Source of the DNA: Prevotellaceae bacterium UBA1743
Lineage (GTDB): Bacteria > Bacteroidota > Bacteroidia > Bacteroidales > Bacteroidaceae
Length of the DNA: 15,186 nucleotides
Direction of reading: 5' to 3'
NCBI GenBank assembly: GCA_002314945.1
Contig: DCHV01000013.1
Coordinates: forward strand, 1 to 15,186
Positions 7,320 to 15,174 of the stretch are shown piece after piece. The notes under the pieces are model-generated. The model was not told the DNA's origin and did not search any database. It saw nothing but the letters and a program-made list of their open reading frames with translations. The translations under genes were made by a program, and so were the position numbers. How positions within the stretch are numbered: position 1 is the stretch's first letter; each line of letters begins with the position of its first letter.

Positions 7320-8637
7320 AGCGTGTATTAGCATTGAGAGCACGTGCTTTCCGCCGTGTGAGGAGGAGGTAAACAAGTTGTAATGGCAGCATAGCCAACA
7401 TGCTCCACCACTCACAGCCAGGTAGAAACACGTGAAAGAGCGCGAGGAACAGTGGGAGTTGCAAATAGATCAATGACAAAGATAAGAAGAAGTAACCTAC
7501 CTGTCCTTGTTGAAGTAGCGGAATGAATGAGAGTTTCAAAACATTGTTCATTACTACGAATGGAATGGCAAGTATCAGCAGGGGCAACAGCTTCTGATGT
7601 GCGGAAGGATCCGAGGCTCCGAAGAGAGGCAAAACATAGCTGGGGAATAGGAATGAGGCCATATACAACACAACCGCCCAAACCGTCACATCCAAGGATG
7701 CATGTCGTGAAATACGGATTGCTGTCGGCATCTGGTTCTCTCCTATGTATTTACCGCCCAAAGAAATACAGGTCTCGAAGCCTGCATTGGACGCTATGTT
7801 GACAGTAAGGAAAGACATCACTATGACAGACCATTGTACGAGTGATTCTTCTCCCATCCATCGGAGTATCAGAGCGTTCATCGTGAGCGAGAAGACGATG
7901 TAGGTCAAATCCGTTCCAATAAAACCGCTCCCGAAACGGATGTTGGTGCGTAATGTGTGAATTGCTTCCTCCCAACTGCATCGAATCAGATGGAAGCGGC
8001 TGTCGGCTCTCAGATAGTTGGGCAGAAGCAGCAACAGATTGACAAGTGTTCCTATCAACGACGAATATGCCAAACCTTCGACACCGAATCCTAATACTCC
8101 TAAGAAAAGGGCATTGCAACTCAGGTTGACCAAGAATTGCACTACGGCACATCGCATAACCAGGGATGGCTTGCCCGTGAGAATGGTGAAGTCCCTGAAA
8201 ATCATCAATACATTGTCTGTAACAAACCATGGAAGGAGTGTCATCAAATAGCGGTAGGCATCCTCCCTCAGCGAGGATTCGCCAGCTATCCATTGCAAAA
8301 TGGGATGACGGAAGAGATAAATCATGAAGACTCCAAATGCCAAACAGAGGGCTGCAGACAGGATAGCAGTCGTGAAGTGAAGAGACACCTTGCGACTATC
8401 CCCTCGTCCGTGTTCGATGGAGGCAACCAAGGATGCACCCGTGCCAAGCAGAAGGGTGATGGAATAGAAGATCTCGGTAATCGGCATGGCTAAGTCCACG
8501 ACGGCTACTATCTGAGGACCAAGGAAATGACTTCCTACAGCTGCATCCACCATCATTGTAGCGTAGGAACACATCATCAGAATGAACATGGGGAGCAGAT
8601 AACTCCAATATTCCTTTGTGGGAAATGGCTTGTTCAT
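7306..8637 (-). CDS. MATE-family (MOP superfamily) efflux transporter or flippase
   Basis: Inner-membrane protein of 443 residues with about twelve hydrophobic segments in two similar halves, the layout of MATE antiporters that export cationic or amphipathic small molecules using Na+ or H+. The N-terminal segment (YWSYLLPMFILMMCSYATMM), LLLGTGASLV and GKPSLVMRCAVVQFLVNL fit MATE proteins; the last is a common loop after TM4. It is shorter in its loops than lipid-II or O-antigen flippases but belongs to the same superfamily, so a lipid-linked substrate cannot be excluded. Its ATG overlaps the stop codon of the adenylating enzyme (ATGA, 8634-8637), and its 3' end overlaps the glycosyltransferase gene. 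This implies coupled expression and suggests the cargo is the product of its neighbours (inference). Confidence 0.88.
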   Translation of the reverse strand: MNKPFPTKEYWSYLLPMFILMMCSYATMMVDAAVGSHFLGPQIVAVVDLAMPITEIFYSITLLLGTGASLVASIEHGRGDSRKVSLHFTTAILSAALCLAFGVFMIYLFRHPILQWIAGESSLREDAYRYLMTLLPWFVTDNVLMIFRDFTILTGKPSLVMRCAVVQFLVNLSCNALFLGVLGFGVEGLAYSSLIGTLVNLLLLLPNYLRADSRFHLIRCSWEEAIHTLRTNIRFGSGFIGTDLTYIVFSLTMNALILRWMGEESLVQWSVIVMSFLTVNIASNAGFETCISLGGKYIGENQMPTAIRISRHASLDVTVWAVVLYMASFLFPSYVLPLFGASDPSAHQKLLPLLILAIPFVVMNNVLKLSFIPLLQQGQVGYFFLSLSLIYLQLPLFLALFHVFLPGCEWWSMLAMLPLQLVYLLLTRRKARALNANTRYARK

Positions 8638-9998
8638 GGACGAGGGTTTTTCAGATTGACACGAATTGCCTTTCCGTTGTTGTACTCAAAACGCTCTACT
8701 TGTACATGATCGGTCGGTATCTTGTATGAGGGCAGTATCTCGCTCAGTTTGGCTTGTATGTGCGAAAAATCGATGGCAAAATCCGTGTAGAGGCAGATGA
8801 CAGGTTTGTCCTGCGTGGCGAACACCTTGGCATACACGGTGCTCCTCCCTGTCAACTTGCGTGCAGCCACTTCTATCTCCAAGGCTATGATAAGGCCTTC
8901 TGGCGTGTGGAGCGCATCGTTGATACGTCCGTACATGATGTAGTTGCCATCCGGCAGACGTTTCCCCAAATCATGGGTGTGGTAGAGGCCATTGCGAAAA
9001 TGCTCGGCCGTCACATCAGGTAGATTGAGGTACCCTCGGCAATAGATGTTATCCACACATATCTCGCCCAATTCGCCATCTGGCACAGGCTTTCCCTCGG
9101 TATCCAATATCGAAATCTGGAAACCCGGGACAGGCTTTCCAATAGGGGTGATGTCGTAAAGCTTGTCCACGAAGAAAAAGCAGATGGAACTGCCCGTCTC
9201 TCTTGCTCCGTATTCGTTGATGAGGATTACTTTGTCGGAATATAGAGCATTGAGGGGTTCGAAACTGACAGAAATGTATTTCATGTCGGGAGTGTCCAGG
9301 ATGCCATATTTATGCAAATAGACAGGGCTGAGGTAGGTGTCCGTGATATGCTTGTCGCAGAGACGCTGGCGGAAAAGCACGTTGTCCTCGTACACAGCAT
9401 GAGGCACGATGTCCGTGTAATAGTTCAAAACGATGCAAATCATGACAGACAAGATGTTGGTGTGCAAGGTGGTGATAATAGCCACACGGTCTTCGGAAAA
9501 ATGATACGCCTCAATGACATTGTCTTCAGCTGTCATGTAGCGTTCGAAGGTTCCATATTCGTGCATCACTCCTTTCTTCTCCCCCGTAGTACCTGTCGTG
9601 TATGCGATATAGGCCAGATCGTGCAAATCGGGTGTCCTGTAGCCTTTCATGGGTGGCGTTGCGCGGATGGTCTTCATCACTTCTTTGTCAATGACGATGC
9701 GAGGTCGTACATCCTGCTGTACGAAATCCACCCAACTGTTGGCACCCCAATCCTCCAGTACTACACATGCAGATCCTGCACGGAATACACCCAACTGAAC
9801 CATAACAGCCTCTGCTCCTCGGGGTAGGTGGACAAGGACGACATCCTCCCGTCCGATACTTTGAGCGCAAAGATAGGCATAGACGCGTGATGAAAGTTCC
9901 CACATCTGCAGATTGGTATATTCTCCAATCTCGTCTGATAGAATTAATTTGCCGGGAGAAGAAATTACATTCTCCTCGATTCGTTGAATAAACGACAT
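8634..9998 (-). CDS. Stand-alone ANL-superfamily adenylating enzyme (AMP-dependent ligase)
   Basis: Predicted to activate a carboxylic acid (amino, aryl or fatty acid) as an acyl-adenylate, then pass it to CoA, a carrier protein or another acceptor. Core motifs are in order: P-loop TTGTTGEKKG (134-143), NEYGARETG (Y263-G269, the YGxTE-type motif), GELGEICV, RGYLNLPDVT, YHTHDLGKRLPDGNY in place of YRTGD, GRINDALHTPEG in place of the usual hinge GRxDxxxKIRG, and a terminal NNGKA with the catalytic-type lysine K443. At 454 residues it is a single domain with no carrier or condensation domain. Start chosen at MSFIQRIEENV; the longer ATG at 10028 falls inside the predicted -7 box and cannot lie on that transcript. 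First gene of a coupled operon with the MATE transporter and GT2. Superfamily firm; substrate unknown. Confidence 0.85.
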   Translation of the reverse strand: MSFIQRIEENVISSPGKLILSDEIGEYTNLQMWELSSRVYAYLCAQSIGREDVVLVHLPRGAEAVMVQLGVFRAGSACVVLEDWGANSWVDFVQQDVRPRIVIDKEVMKTIRATPPMKGYRTPDLHDLAYIAYTTGTTGEKKGVMHEYGTFERYMTAEDNVIEAYHFSEDRVAIITTLHTNILSVMICIVLNYYTDIVPHAVYEDNVLFRQRLCDKHITDTYLSPVYLHKYGILDTPDMKYISVSFEPLNALYSDKVILINEYGARETGSSICFFFVDKLYDITPIGKPVPGFQISILDTEGKPVPDGELGEICVDNIYCRGYLNLPDVTAEHFRNGLYHTHDLGKRLPDGNYIMYGRINDALHTPEGLIIALEIEVAARKLTGRSTVYAKVFATQDKPVICLYTDFAIDFSHIQAKLSEILPSYKIPTDHVQVERFEYNNGKAIRVNLKNPRP

Positions 9999-10025
9999 AG
10001 TATTCCTGAAAAATCTTTTCGTCTG

Positions 10026-10033
10026 CAAAGTTA
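10026..10033 (-). promoter_or_regulatory. Probable -7 promoter box for the ligase-MATE-GT2 operon
   Basis: On the minus strand this reads TAACTTTG, a full match to TAnnTTTG. It stands 27 bases before the chosen ATG at 9998, giving a leader of about 20 bases. No TTTG-type -33 element is present at 19-21 bases upstream; that position is taken by the palindrome at 10047-10058. Confidence 0.6.
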
Positions 10034-10046
10034 GGCAATAAATCAG

Positions 10047-10058
10047 AGATAGCTATCT
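10047..10058. promoter_or_regulatory. Perfect 12-bp palindrome AGATAGCTATCT
   Basis: AGATAGCTATCT is a perfect dyad located where the -33 element of the leftward promoter should be. Its position makes it a candidate operator for a regulator of the ligase-MATE-GT2 operon. I do not recognise the motif as the site of a known regulator. Confidence 0.45.
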
Positions 10059-10071
10059 GTCAATAAGGAAA

Positions 10072-10107
10072 AAGAGAACGATGGACGATTTCTTCCATCG
10101 TTTTCTT
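10072..10107. repeat. Inverted repeat, 14-bp arms, 8-base loop
   Basis: AAGAGAACGATGGA (10072-10085) pairs with TCCATCGTTTTCTT (10094-10107): fourteen pairs with a single G-U wobble. It lies between the two divergent promoters and touches the -33 element proposed for nadC. No gene on either strand ends here, so it is unlikely to be a terminator. It could be an operator, or a structured element if transcription starts upstream of it. Confidence 0.6.
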
Positions 10108-10136
10108 GCATATCTCGGGAATCTTTACGAATTTTG
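10105..10136 (+). promoter_or_regulatory. Possible nadC promoter
   Basis: CTTG (10105-10108) and GAATTTTG (10129-10136) are separated by 20 bases, the spacing of Bacteroidetes -33 and -7 elements. The -7 box differs from TAnnTTTG at its first base only. Transcription would start near 10141, which fits a start codon at 10148 or 10157 but excludes the ATG at 10106. Confidence 0.4.
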
Positions 10137-10147
10137 TGCATTCAACA

Positions 10148-11035
10148 ATGAATAATATGAACGAAGAACTTGTAAAGGAATTGAATGATAGGTTGATAGA
10201 CTTGTCATTCGCGGAGGATATAGGAGATGGTGATCACACCACCTTGTGTTGTATTCCAGCGACAGAGATGGGAGAGAGCAAACTGCTCATCAAGGAGGCT
10301 GGCATCCTGGCTGGTGTGGAGATAGCCAAGGAGGTGTTCCATCGTTTCGACCCTGACATGGAGGTGGATGCATACGTGCCAGATGGGACACCTGTGAAGC
10401 CAGGTGATATCGTGATGAGCGTGAAGGGCAAAGTGCAGAGCTTGTTGCAGACGGAACGCCTGATGCTGAACATCCTGCAGCGTATGAGCGGTATTGCCAC
10501 GATGACACACAAGTATCAGCAGGCATTGGTGGATGCAGGTACGAAAACCCGTGTACTGGACACACGAAAGACGACTCCTGGCATGAGGATGCTGGAGAAG
10601 GAGGCAGTGAAGATAGGTGGTGGTATGAACCATCGTATCGGCCTCTTCGACATGATATTGCTCAAGGATAACCATATTGATTTCTGTGGTGGCGTCCACA
10701 ATGCCATCAGTCGTGCCAAGGCTTACTGCCGTGAGAAAGGCAAGGACCTGAAGATAGAGTGTGAGGTACGCAACTTCGAGGAACTGAATCAGGCATTGGC
10801 CGAGGGATGTGACCGTATCATGTTCGATAACTTTACCCCCGAGCAAACCAAGGAGGCGGTGGCACTGGTGGCCGGACGTTGCGAGACGGAATCGAGTGGA
10901 GGAATCACCTACGACACGATGATACCATACGCCAAGGCTGGTGTTGATTTTATCTCTTTCGGTGCTTTGACACATAGTGTGAAGGGACTGGATATGAGTT
11001 TCAAGGCTGCTGGTAGCGATAAACTGAAGATTTAA
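10148..11035 (+). CDS. nadC: Nicotinate-nucleotide pyrophosphorylase (quinolinate phosphoribosyltransferase)
   Basis: Cytoplasmic enzyme of de novo NAD synthesis: quinolinate plus PRPP gives nicotinate mononucleotide, CO2 and pyrophosphate. All family landmarks are present: FAEDIGDGDHTT near the N-terminus, ERLMLNILQRMSGIAT, the substrate-binding TRKTTPGMR (T139-R140-K141 onward), KIGGGMNHRIGLFD with H162/R163, LLKDNHI (K173-H176), ECEVRN, MFDNFTPEQ, SSGGIT and ISFGALTHS at the PRPP end. With the start at 10148 (MNNMNEELV) it has 295 residues, the usual size; ATG 10157 is also possible, and ATG 10106 would add an atypical 14-residue tail that begins in the inverted repeat. nadA and nadB are not in this window. 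The next gene begins three bases after its stop, so the two are probably cotranscribed. Confidence 0.95.
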   Translation: MNNMNEELVKELNDRLIDLSFAEDIGDGDHTTLCCIPATEMGESKLLIKEAGILAGVEIAKEVFHRFDPDMEVDAYVPDGTPVKPGDIVMSVKGKVQSLLQTERLMLNILQRMSGIATMTHKYQQALVDAGTKTRVLDTRKTTPGMRMLEKEAVKIGGGMNHRIGLFDMILLKDNHIDFCGGVHNAISRAKAYCREKGKDLKIECEVRNFEELNQALAEGCDRIMFDNFTPEQTKEAVALVAGRCETESSGGITYDTMIPYAKAGVDFISFGALTHSVKGLDMSFKAAGSDKLKI

Positions 11036-11038
11036 TCT

Positions 11039-12676
11039 ATGAGTAGAAAGTTATTGACTGCAGTTCTCTTGTGGCTTGGAATTGGTGTGGGTACGTATGC
11101 ATGTACCAACCTTATTGTAGGAAAGAAAGCCAGCAAAGACGGAAGTGTGATTATTTCGTACAGTTGTGATGACTATGGTGCATACGGCTCCCTGAAATAT
11201 CTGCCAGGTGGCAAGCATAAGAAGGGGGAAATGCGTGCCTTGTATCACTACGAGACGAATAATTATTTGGGAGAGATTCCTGAAGCAAAGGAAACCTATA
11301 CGGTGATAGGCTTGATGAACGAGCATCAGTTGGCTATTCATGAAACTACATACGGAGGACGCGAGGAACTGACAGATACATTGAGTGGCCTGTTCGACTA
11401 TGGAAGCCTGATGTATGTAACCCTGCAACGTGCCAAGAATGTACGAGAAGCCATCCGTATGATGACGGACTTGGTGGAGGAATACGGATATGGAAGTGAA
11501 GGCGAGAGTTTCACCATAGCCGATCCCAATGAAGTATGGATCATGGACATGATAGGCAAGGGACCTGGTAACAAGGGAGCCGTGTGGGTGGCTCGCAGAG
11601 TACCAGATGATTGTATCTGTGCCCATGCCAATCAAAGCCGCATCCGTCAGTTCCCCCTGAAAGACAAGGAGAACTGTCTCTATAGCAAGGATGTCATATC
11701 CTTTGCACGGGAGAAGGGCTTTTTCTCGGGAAAAGATGAGGATTTCTCGTTTCAGGGTGCATACGCGCCCACTGACTTCGGTGCACAACGATTCTGTGAG
11801 GCTCGTGTGTGGAGCTTCTTCAATCGTTGGGCGGCAGAGGATATGTCACCCTATCTGACGTATGCCAAGGGAGAGACGACGGACAATCCCATGCCGCTGT
11901 GGGTGAAGCCACGTGAATTGCTTTCGGTACAGGATGTCAAGGATATGATGCGCGACCACTATGAGGGTACGCCATTGGAGATTCAATCCGACTTGGGTAT
12001 GGGAGCCTGGGAAATGCCTTATCGCCCCACACCTCTTTCCTTCGAAGTAGATGGCGTGAAGTATTTCAACGAGCGTCCAATCAGTACACAGCAGACAGCA
12101 CAAATATTTGTATGCCAGATGCGTTCCTGGCTACCGAATCATATAGGCGGTGTGGTATGGTATGGCAATGATGATGCCAATATGGTGGCTATGACGCCTG
12201 TGTATTGCTGCACCAAGGAAGCTCCTTCATGTTATGATGAGAAGACGGCCGACTGTTTCCATTTCTCCTTTCAATCGGCATATTGGTTGTGCAACTGGGT
12301 GAGCAACATGGTGTATTACCGGTATTCTGTCTTGTTCCCCGAATTGAAGGCAGTACGTGATCGACTGGAGAATGACTACAACTCCCTCCAGGAGGCTACC
12401 GAGAAGGAAGCCTTGAGTATGGGAGAAGAACAGGCACGCGACTATCTGAGCGGATACAGTCATCGTGCAGCACAGGCAATGACTGACAACTGGATGCAAC
12501 TGGGGCAACAGCTCATCGTGAAGTACAACGATATGGCTGTAAAACAAGTGGATGAGAATGGCAATTACCTGAAGACTCCAGGTGGCTGTCAGCGTCCTTT
12601 GCTTCGTCCTGGTTATCCTGAGACTTTCCGTAAGAAAATCGTAGAGGAAGCGGGTGAACGCTACCGTATGAAATAA
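11039..12676 (+). CDS. C69-family dipeptidase (Ntn hydrolase), exported
   Basis: Predicted cysteine-type dipeptidase of the PepD/C69 family. The N-terminal nucleophile is Cys22 in ACTNLIVGKKASKDGS, exposed after removal of residues 1-21, which form a good signal peptide ending GVGTYA. TYAC is a poor lipobox, and C69 enzymes need a free N-terminal cysteine, so signal peptidase I cleavage or self-processing is preferred over lipidation. Other family marks are GLMNEHQLAIHETTYGGRE, ESFTIADPNEVWIMDMIGKGP and VARRVPDDCICAHANQSRIR. At 545 residues it matches the larger Bacteroidetes members. It probably trims dipeptides in the periplasm during peptide uptake. It lies three bases after nadC and ends five bases from the convergent nudC; there is no obvious pathway link with nadC, so the pairing may be simple cotranscription. 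Confidence 0.9.
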   Translation: MSRKLLTAVLLWLGIGVGTYACTNLIVGKKASKDGSVIISYSCDDYGAYGSLKYLPGGKHKKGEMRALYHYETNNYLGEIPEAKETYTVIGLMNEHQLAIHETTYGGREELTDTLSGLFDYGSLMYVTLQRAKNVREAIRMMTDLVEEYGYGSEGESFTIADPNEVWIMDMIGKGPGNKGAVWVARRVPDDCICAHANQSRIRQFPLKDKENCLYSKDVISFAREKGFFSGKDEDFSFQGAYAPTDFGAQRFCEARVWSFFNRWAAEDMSPYLTYAKGETTDNPMPLWVKPRELLSVQDVKDMMRDHYEGTPLEIQSDLGMGAWEMPYRPTPLSFEVDGVKYFNERPISTQQTAQIFVCQMRSWLPNHIGGVVWYGNDDANMVAMTPVYCCTKEAPSCYDEKTADCFHFSFQSAYWLCNWVSNMVYYRYSVLFPELKAVRDRLENDYNSLQEATEKEALSMGEEQARDYLSGYSHRAAQAMTDNWMQLGQQLIVKYNDMAVKQVDENGNYLKTPGGCQRPLLRPGYPETFRKKIVEEAGERYRMK

Positions 12677-12681
12677 TCCAC

Positions 12682-13434
12682 TCAGGCCTTCTCCATCCAA
12701 TCCTCGATGAGGGTGCGTGCGATGGAGGCAGGTCGAGGTATATCAGGCAGATTGTCGCGTCTGAACCATCCTCCTGCACATAGTTCAGCTGTCTGCAGAC
12801 GGATTTCTCCACTCTCATACTGTGCTGTGAAGCCAACCATCAAACCACAAGGATAAGGCCACGGCTGACTGCCGAAATAGCGGATGTCGCGTATTCGGAT
12901 GTGGGTTTCCTCCCACACCTCGCGTTTTACGCATTCCTCCAGTGTCTCTCCTGTCTCCACAAAGCCTGCCACCAACCCATAGTGGCTGCCTCGAAAATTG
13001 CGGGCGCGTACCAGCAGAATCTCTTCGCCTCGTTCTACACGTACAATGATGGCAGTTGCCAAGGCTGGCCACCACTCCTTTCCGCATTCGGGGCATTGCT
13101 TGCTGATTTCCGTCTGCCACTTGAGTGGTGAACCGCATACACCACAGTAATGTGAATTCTGATCCCAGTAGAGGAGTTCTGCTCCCTTGCCTGCCAATGC
13201 ATAATCTTCGCGTGAGAGAATTTCATAGGATTGACGCAGGCCTACCATCTGTAATCCTGCGATTCCTACAATTGGACTTTGCAGACGTATGATGAGACAA
13301 TCGGCTGTGTCAGCATGCAGGGTGGTGACAGTATGCCACGGATGAAGTGGGATAGGGGGTGTATCGCCAAAGGGGATATTCCCCTCGGTAGTGAGAAGAA
13401 TATCCCCTTGGCAATATGCTAAGTAGCGTGTCAT
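12682..13434 (-). CDS. nudC: NADH pyrophosphatase, Nudix family with zinc ribbon
   Basis: Hydrolyses NADH (and NAD+) to NMN(H) and AMP; family members also remove NAD caps from RNA. The zinc ribbon is C97-x2-C100 and C114-x2-C117. The Nudix box runs G157-x5-E163-x7-R171-E172-V-W-E175-E176-T-H178-I: all catalytic glutamates are kept, but the usual Gly before the last hydrophobic residue is His. SQPWPYP (189-195) is the NADH-specific signature (SQPWPFP in E. coli NudC), which separates it from other Nudix enzymes. The length of 250 is standard. Its ATG directly follows the stop of the phosphosugar mutase (TAAATG on the minus strand), so it is the second gene of that operon. It faces the C69 gene with five bases between stops. 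Confidence 0.93.
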   Translation of the reverse strand: MTRYLAYCQGDILLTTEGNIPFGDTPPIPLHPWHTVTTLHADTADCLIIRLQSPIVGIAGLQMVGLRQSYEILSREDYALAGKGAELLYWDQNSHYCGVCGSPLKWQTEISKQCPECGKEWWPALATAIIVRVERGEEILLVRARNFRGSHYGLVAGFVETGETLEECVKREVWEETHIRIRDIRYFGSQPWPYPCGLMVGFTAQYESGEIRLQTAELCAGGWFRRDNLPDIPRPASIARTLIEDWMEKA

Positions 13435-15174
13435 TTAGAGACCCAACTCTTTCTTTATCATTTCGGCTTTTTCGGTAGCCTTTTGGCAGGCAGAGGGATA
13501 GCAGCTGGCGCATTCCATTTTGCCACTCAATTCCATGTAGAACTTAATCTTAGGTTCCGTACCACTGGGACGCACGCTTACCTTGGTGCCATCCGCTGTG
13601 AACCATTGCAGCACGTTGCTTGATTCGGGCATGTCGAGGGGTGTCTGTGTTCCCTGTGCGTCGGTTTGTACCAGATTCAGATAGTCCTTCACGATGGTTA
13701 CAGGGCTTCCTGCCAACTGCTTGGGTGGGTTCTGACGGAAATCGGTCATCATCTGAGTGATTTCGTCGGCACCGCTCTTGCCTGGCTTTACTACATTGAC
13801 AGTCTTGTTCAGGCTGAATCCGTATTCCAGATAGATATCCATGAGTACATCATAGAGTGTCTTGCCATTGTCCTTGGCCCAGGCGCATATCTCAGCCAGC
13901 AGAGAACAAGCGCTCACGGAGTCCTTGTCGCGCACGAAATCCTGTGCCATGAAGCCGTAACTCTCCTCTCCACCTCCAATATAGGTGGCTTTTCCTTCGA
14001 GTAGGCGTACCTGACGTGCAATCCACTTGAATCCAGTATAGCAGTCGTACATGGTCACCTTGTTGCGGTCTGCAATGGTCTTTATCAGTTCGGTCGTCAC
14101 AATGGTCTTCACAATGTATTCATCCCCTCGCATCTGTCCTGTAGCGATACGGTTCTTGATGATGTAGTAGAGGAAGATCATGCAAGTCTGATTTCCGTCG
14201 ATGAGGACCCATTCTCCGTGGCTGTCCTTACATGCCATACCTACACGATCCGCATCGGGGTCGCTTGCCATTACGATGTCTGCATTGGTTTCCTTAGCCA
14301 GTTTGATGGCAAGGGTGAGTGCTTCTGCGTTCTCTGGATTGGGAGAAATGACAGTGGGGAAATCTCCGCTCTTCACCATTTGCTCGGGTACGCAGTTTAC
14401 ATTCTCGAAGCCCCAGAGTTTCAGGCTCTGAGGAATAAGCATCATGCCAGTACCATGTATGGGGGTATATACGATATTCAGGTCTTTCTGTCGCTGGATG
14501 ACCTCAGGGTCGATGCTGATGCCGTGAATCATATCGAGATACACGTCATCTACCTCCTTGCCTATGATAGTGATGAGTTCGGGGTTACCCTCGAACTTGA
14601 TGTCGGCATAGTTCACCTTGTTTACTTCGTCTATGATACCCTTGTCGTGGGGAGCGAGTACCTGGGCACCATCATCCCAGTATGCTTTGTAACCATTGTA
14701 TTCACGTGGGTTGTGACTGGCTGTGATATTTACGCCACTCTGGCAACCCAGGTGTCGGATGGCGAAACTCACTTCGGGAGTGGGTCGCATATCCTCAAAG
14801 AGATAGACCTTGATATTGTTGGCGCTAAAGATATTGGCTACTGTCTCTGCATAGAGGCGGCTGTTGTTGCGGCAGTCATGTCCTACTACCACACTGATGG
14901 GCTGTCCTGCAAAGTTGATGTTCAAGTAGTTGGCCAATCCCTGTGTGGCAGCTCCTACGGTGTAGATATTCATGCGGTTGGTGCCAGCACCCATGATGCC
15001 GCGCAATCCTCCTGTACCAAATTCCAAAGTCTTGTAGAAAGCCTCTACCAGTGCGGTCTTGTCGTTGTCTTCCAGCATAGCCTTCACTTCGGCCTTTGTG
15101 GCATTGTCGTAGAGGGGAGAGTCGCACCATTCTTTGGCAATCGACTCACATGTCTCAATCAATTTTGTATCCAT
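13435..15174 (-). CDS. Phosphoglucomutase/phosphomannomutase (alpha-D-phosphohexomutase)
   Basis: Interconverts hexose 1- and 6-phosphates, supplying glucose-1-P or mannose-1-P for nucleotide-sugar and glycan synthesis. The four active-site parts are present: the phosphoserine loop TASHNP (S153), the Mg2+ loop DPDADR (D305, D307, D309), the sugar-binding GGGEESYG (E403-S405) and the phosphate-binding RPSGTEPK (R535-K542). The N-terminal FGTGGLRGIMGAGTNRMN is typical of the long, about 580-residue PGM type common in Bacteroidetes and Firmicutes rather than the 450-residue PmM/GlmM type. ATG at 15174 gives the expected N-terminus; only 12 bases of the upstream region are in the window, so its promoter cannot be judged. 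nudC follows with no gap. Glucose versus mannose preference cannot be settled from sequence. Confidence 0.93.
   Translation of the reverse strand: MDTKLIETCESIAKEWCDSPLYDNATKAEVKAMLEDNDKTALVEAFYKTLEFGTGGLRGIMGAGTNRMNIYTVGAATQGLANYLNINFAGQPISVVVGHDCRNNSRLYAETVANIFSANNIKVYLFEDMRPTPEVSFAIRHLGCQSGVNITASHNPREYNGYKAYWDDGAQVLAPHDKGIIDEVNKVNYADIKFEGNPELITIIGKEVDDVYLDMIHGISIDPEVIQRQKDLNIVYTPIHGTGMMLIPQSLKLWGFENVNCVPEQMVKSGDFPTVISPNPENAEALTLAIKLAKETNADIVMASDPDADRVGMACKDSHGEWVLIDGNQTCMIFLYYIIKNRIATGQMRGDEYIVKTIVTTELIKTIADRNKVTMYDCYTGFKWIARQVRLLEGKATYIGGGEESYGFMAQDFVRDKDSVSACSLLAEICAWAKDNGKTLYDVLMDIYLEYGFSLNKTVNVVKPGKSGADEITQMMTDFRQNPPKQLAGSPVTIVKDYLNLVQTDAQGTQTPLDMPESSNVLQWFTADGTKVSVRPSGTEPKIKFYMELSGKMECASCYPSACQKATEKAEMIKKELGL

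Noticed and set aside
7320..7415. Longer N-terminus for the GT2 starting at 7415
   Set aside because: The extra residues (MSGGACWLCCHYN onward) lie within the transporter's coding sequence and precede the first strand of the GT fold without resembling a signal or membrane anchor.
10072..10107. Rho-independent terminator
   Set aside because: The stem is strong, but no gene on either strand ends upstream of it; both neighbours diverge from this region, so there is nothing for it to terminate.
11039..11104. C69 dipeptidase as a lipoprotein
   Set aside because: Cys22 is the expected N-terminal nucleophile and TYAC lacks the Leu at -3 of a normal lipobox; acylation would block catalysis.
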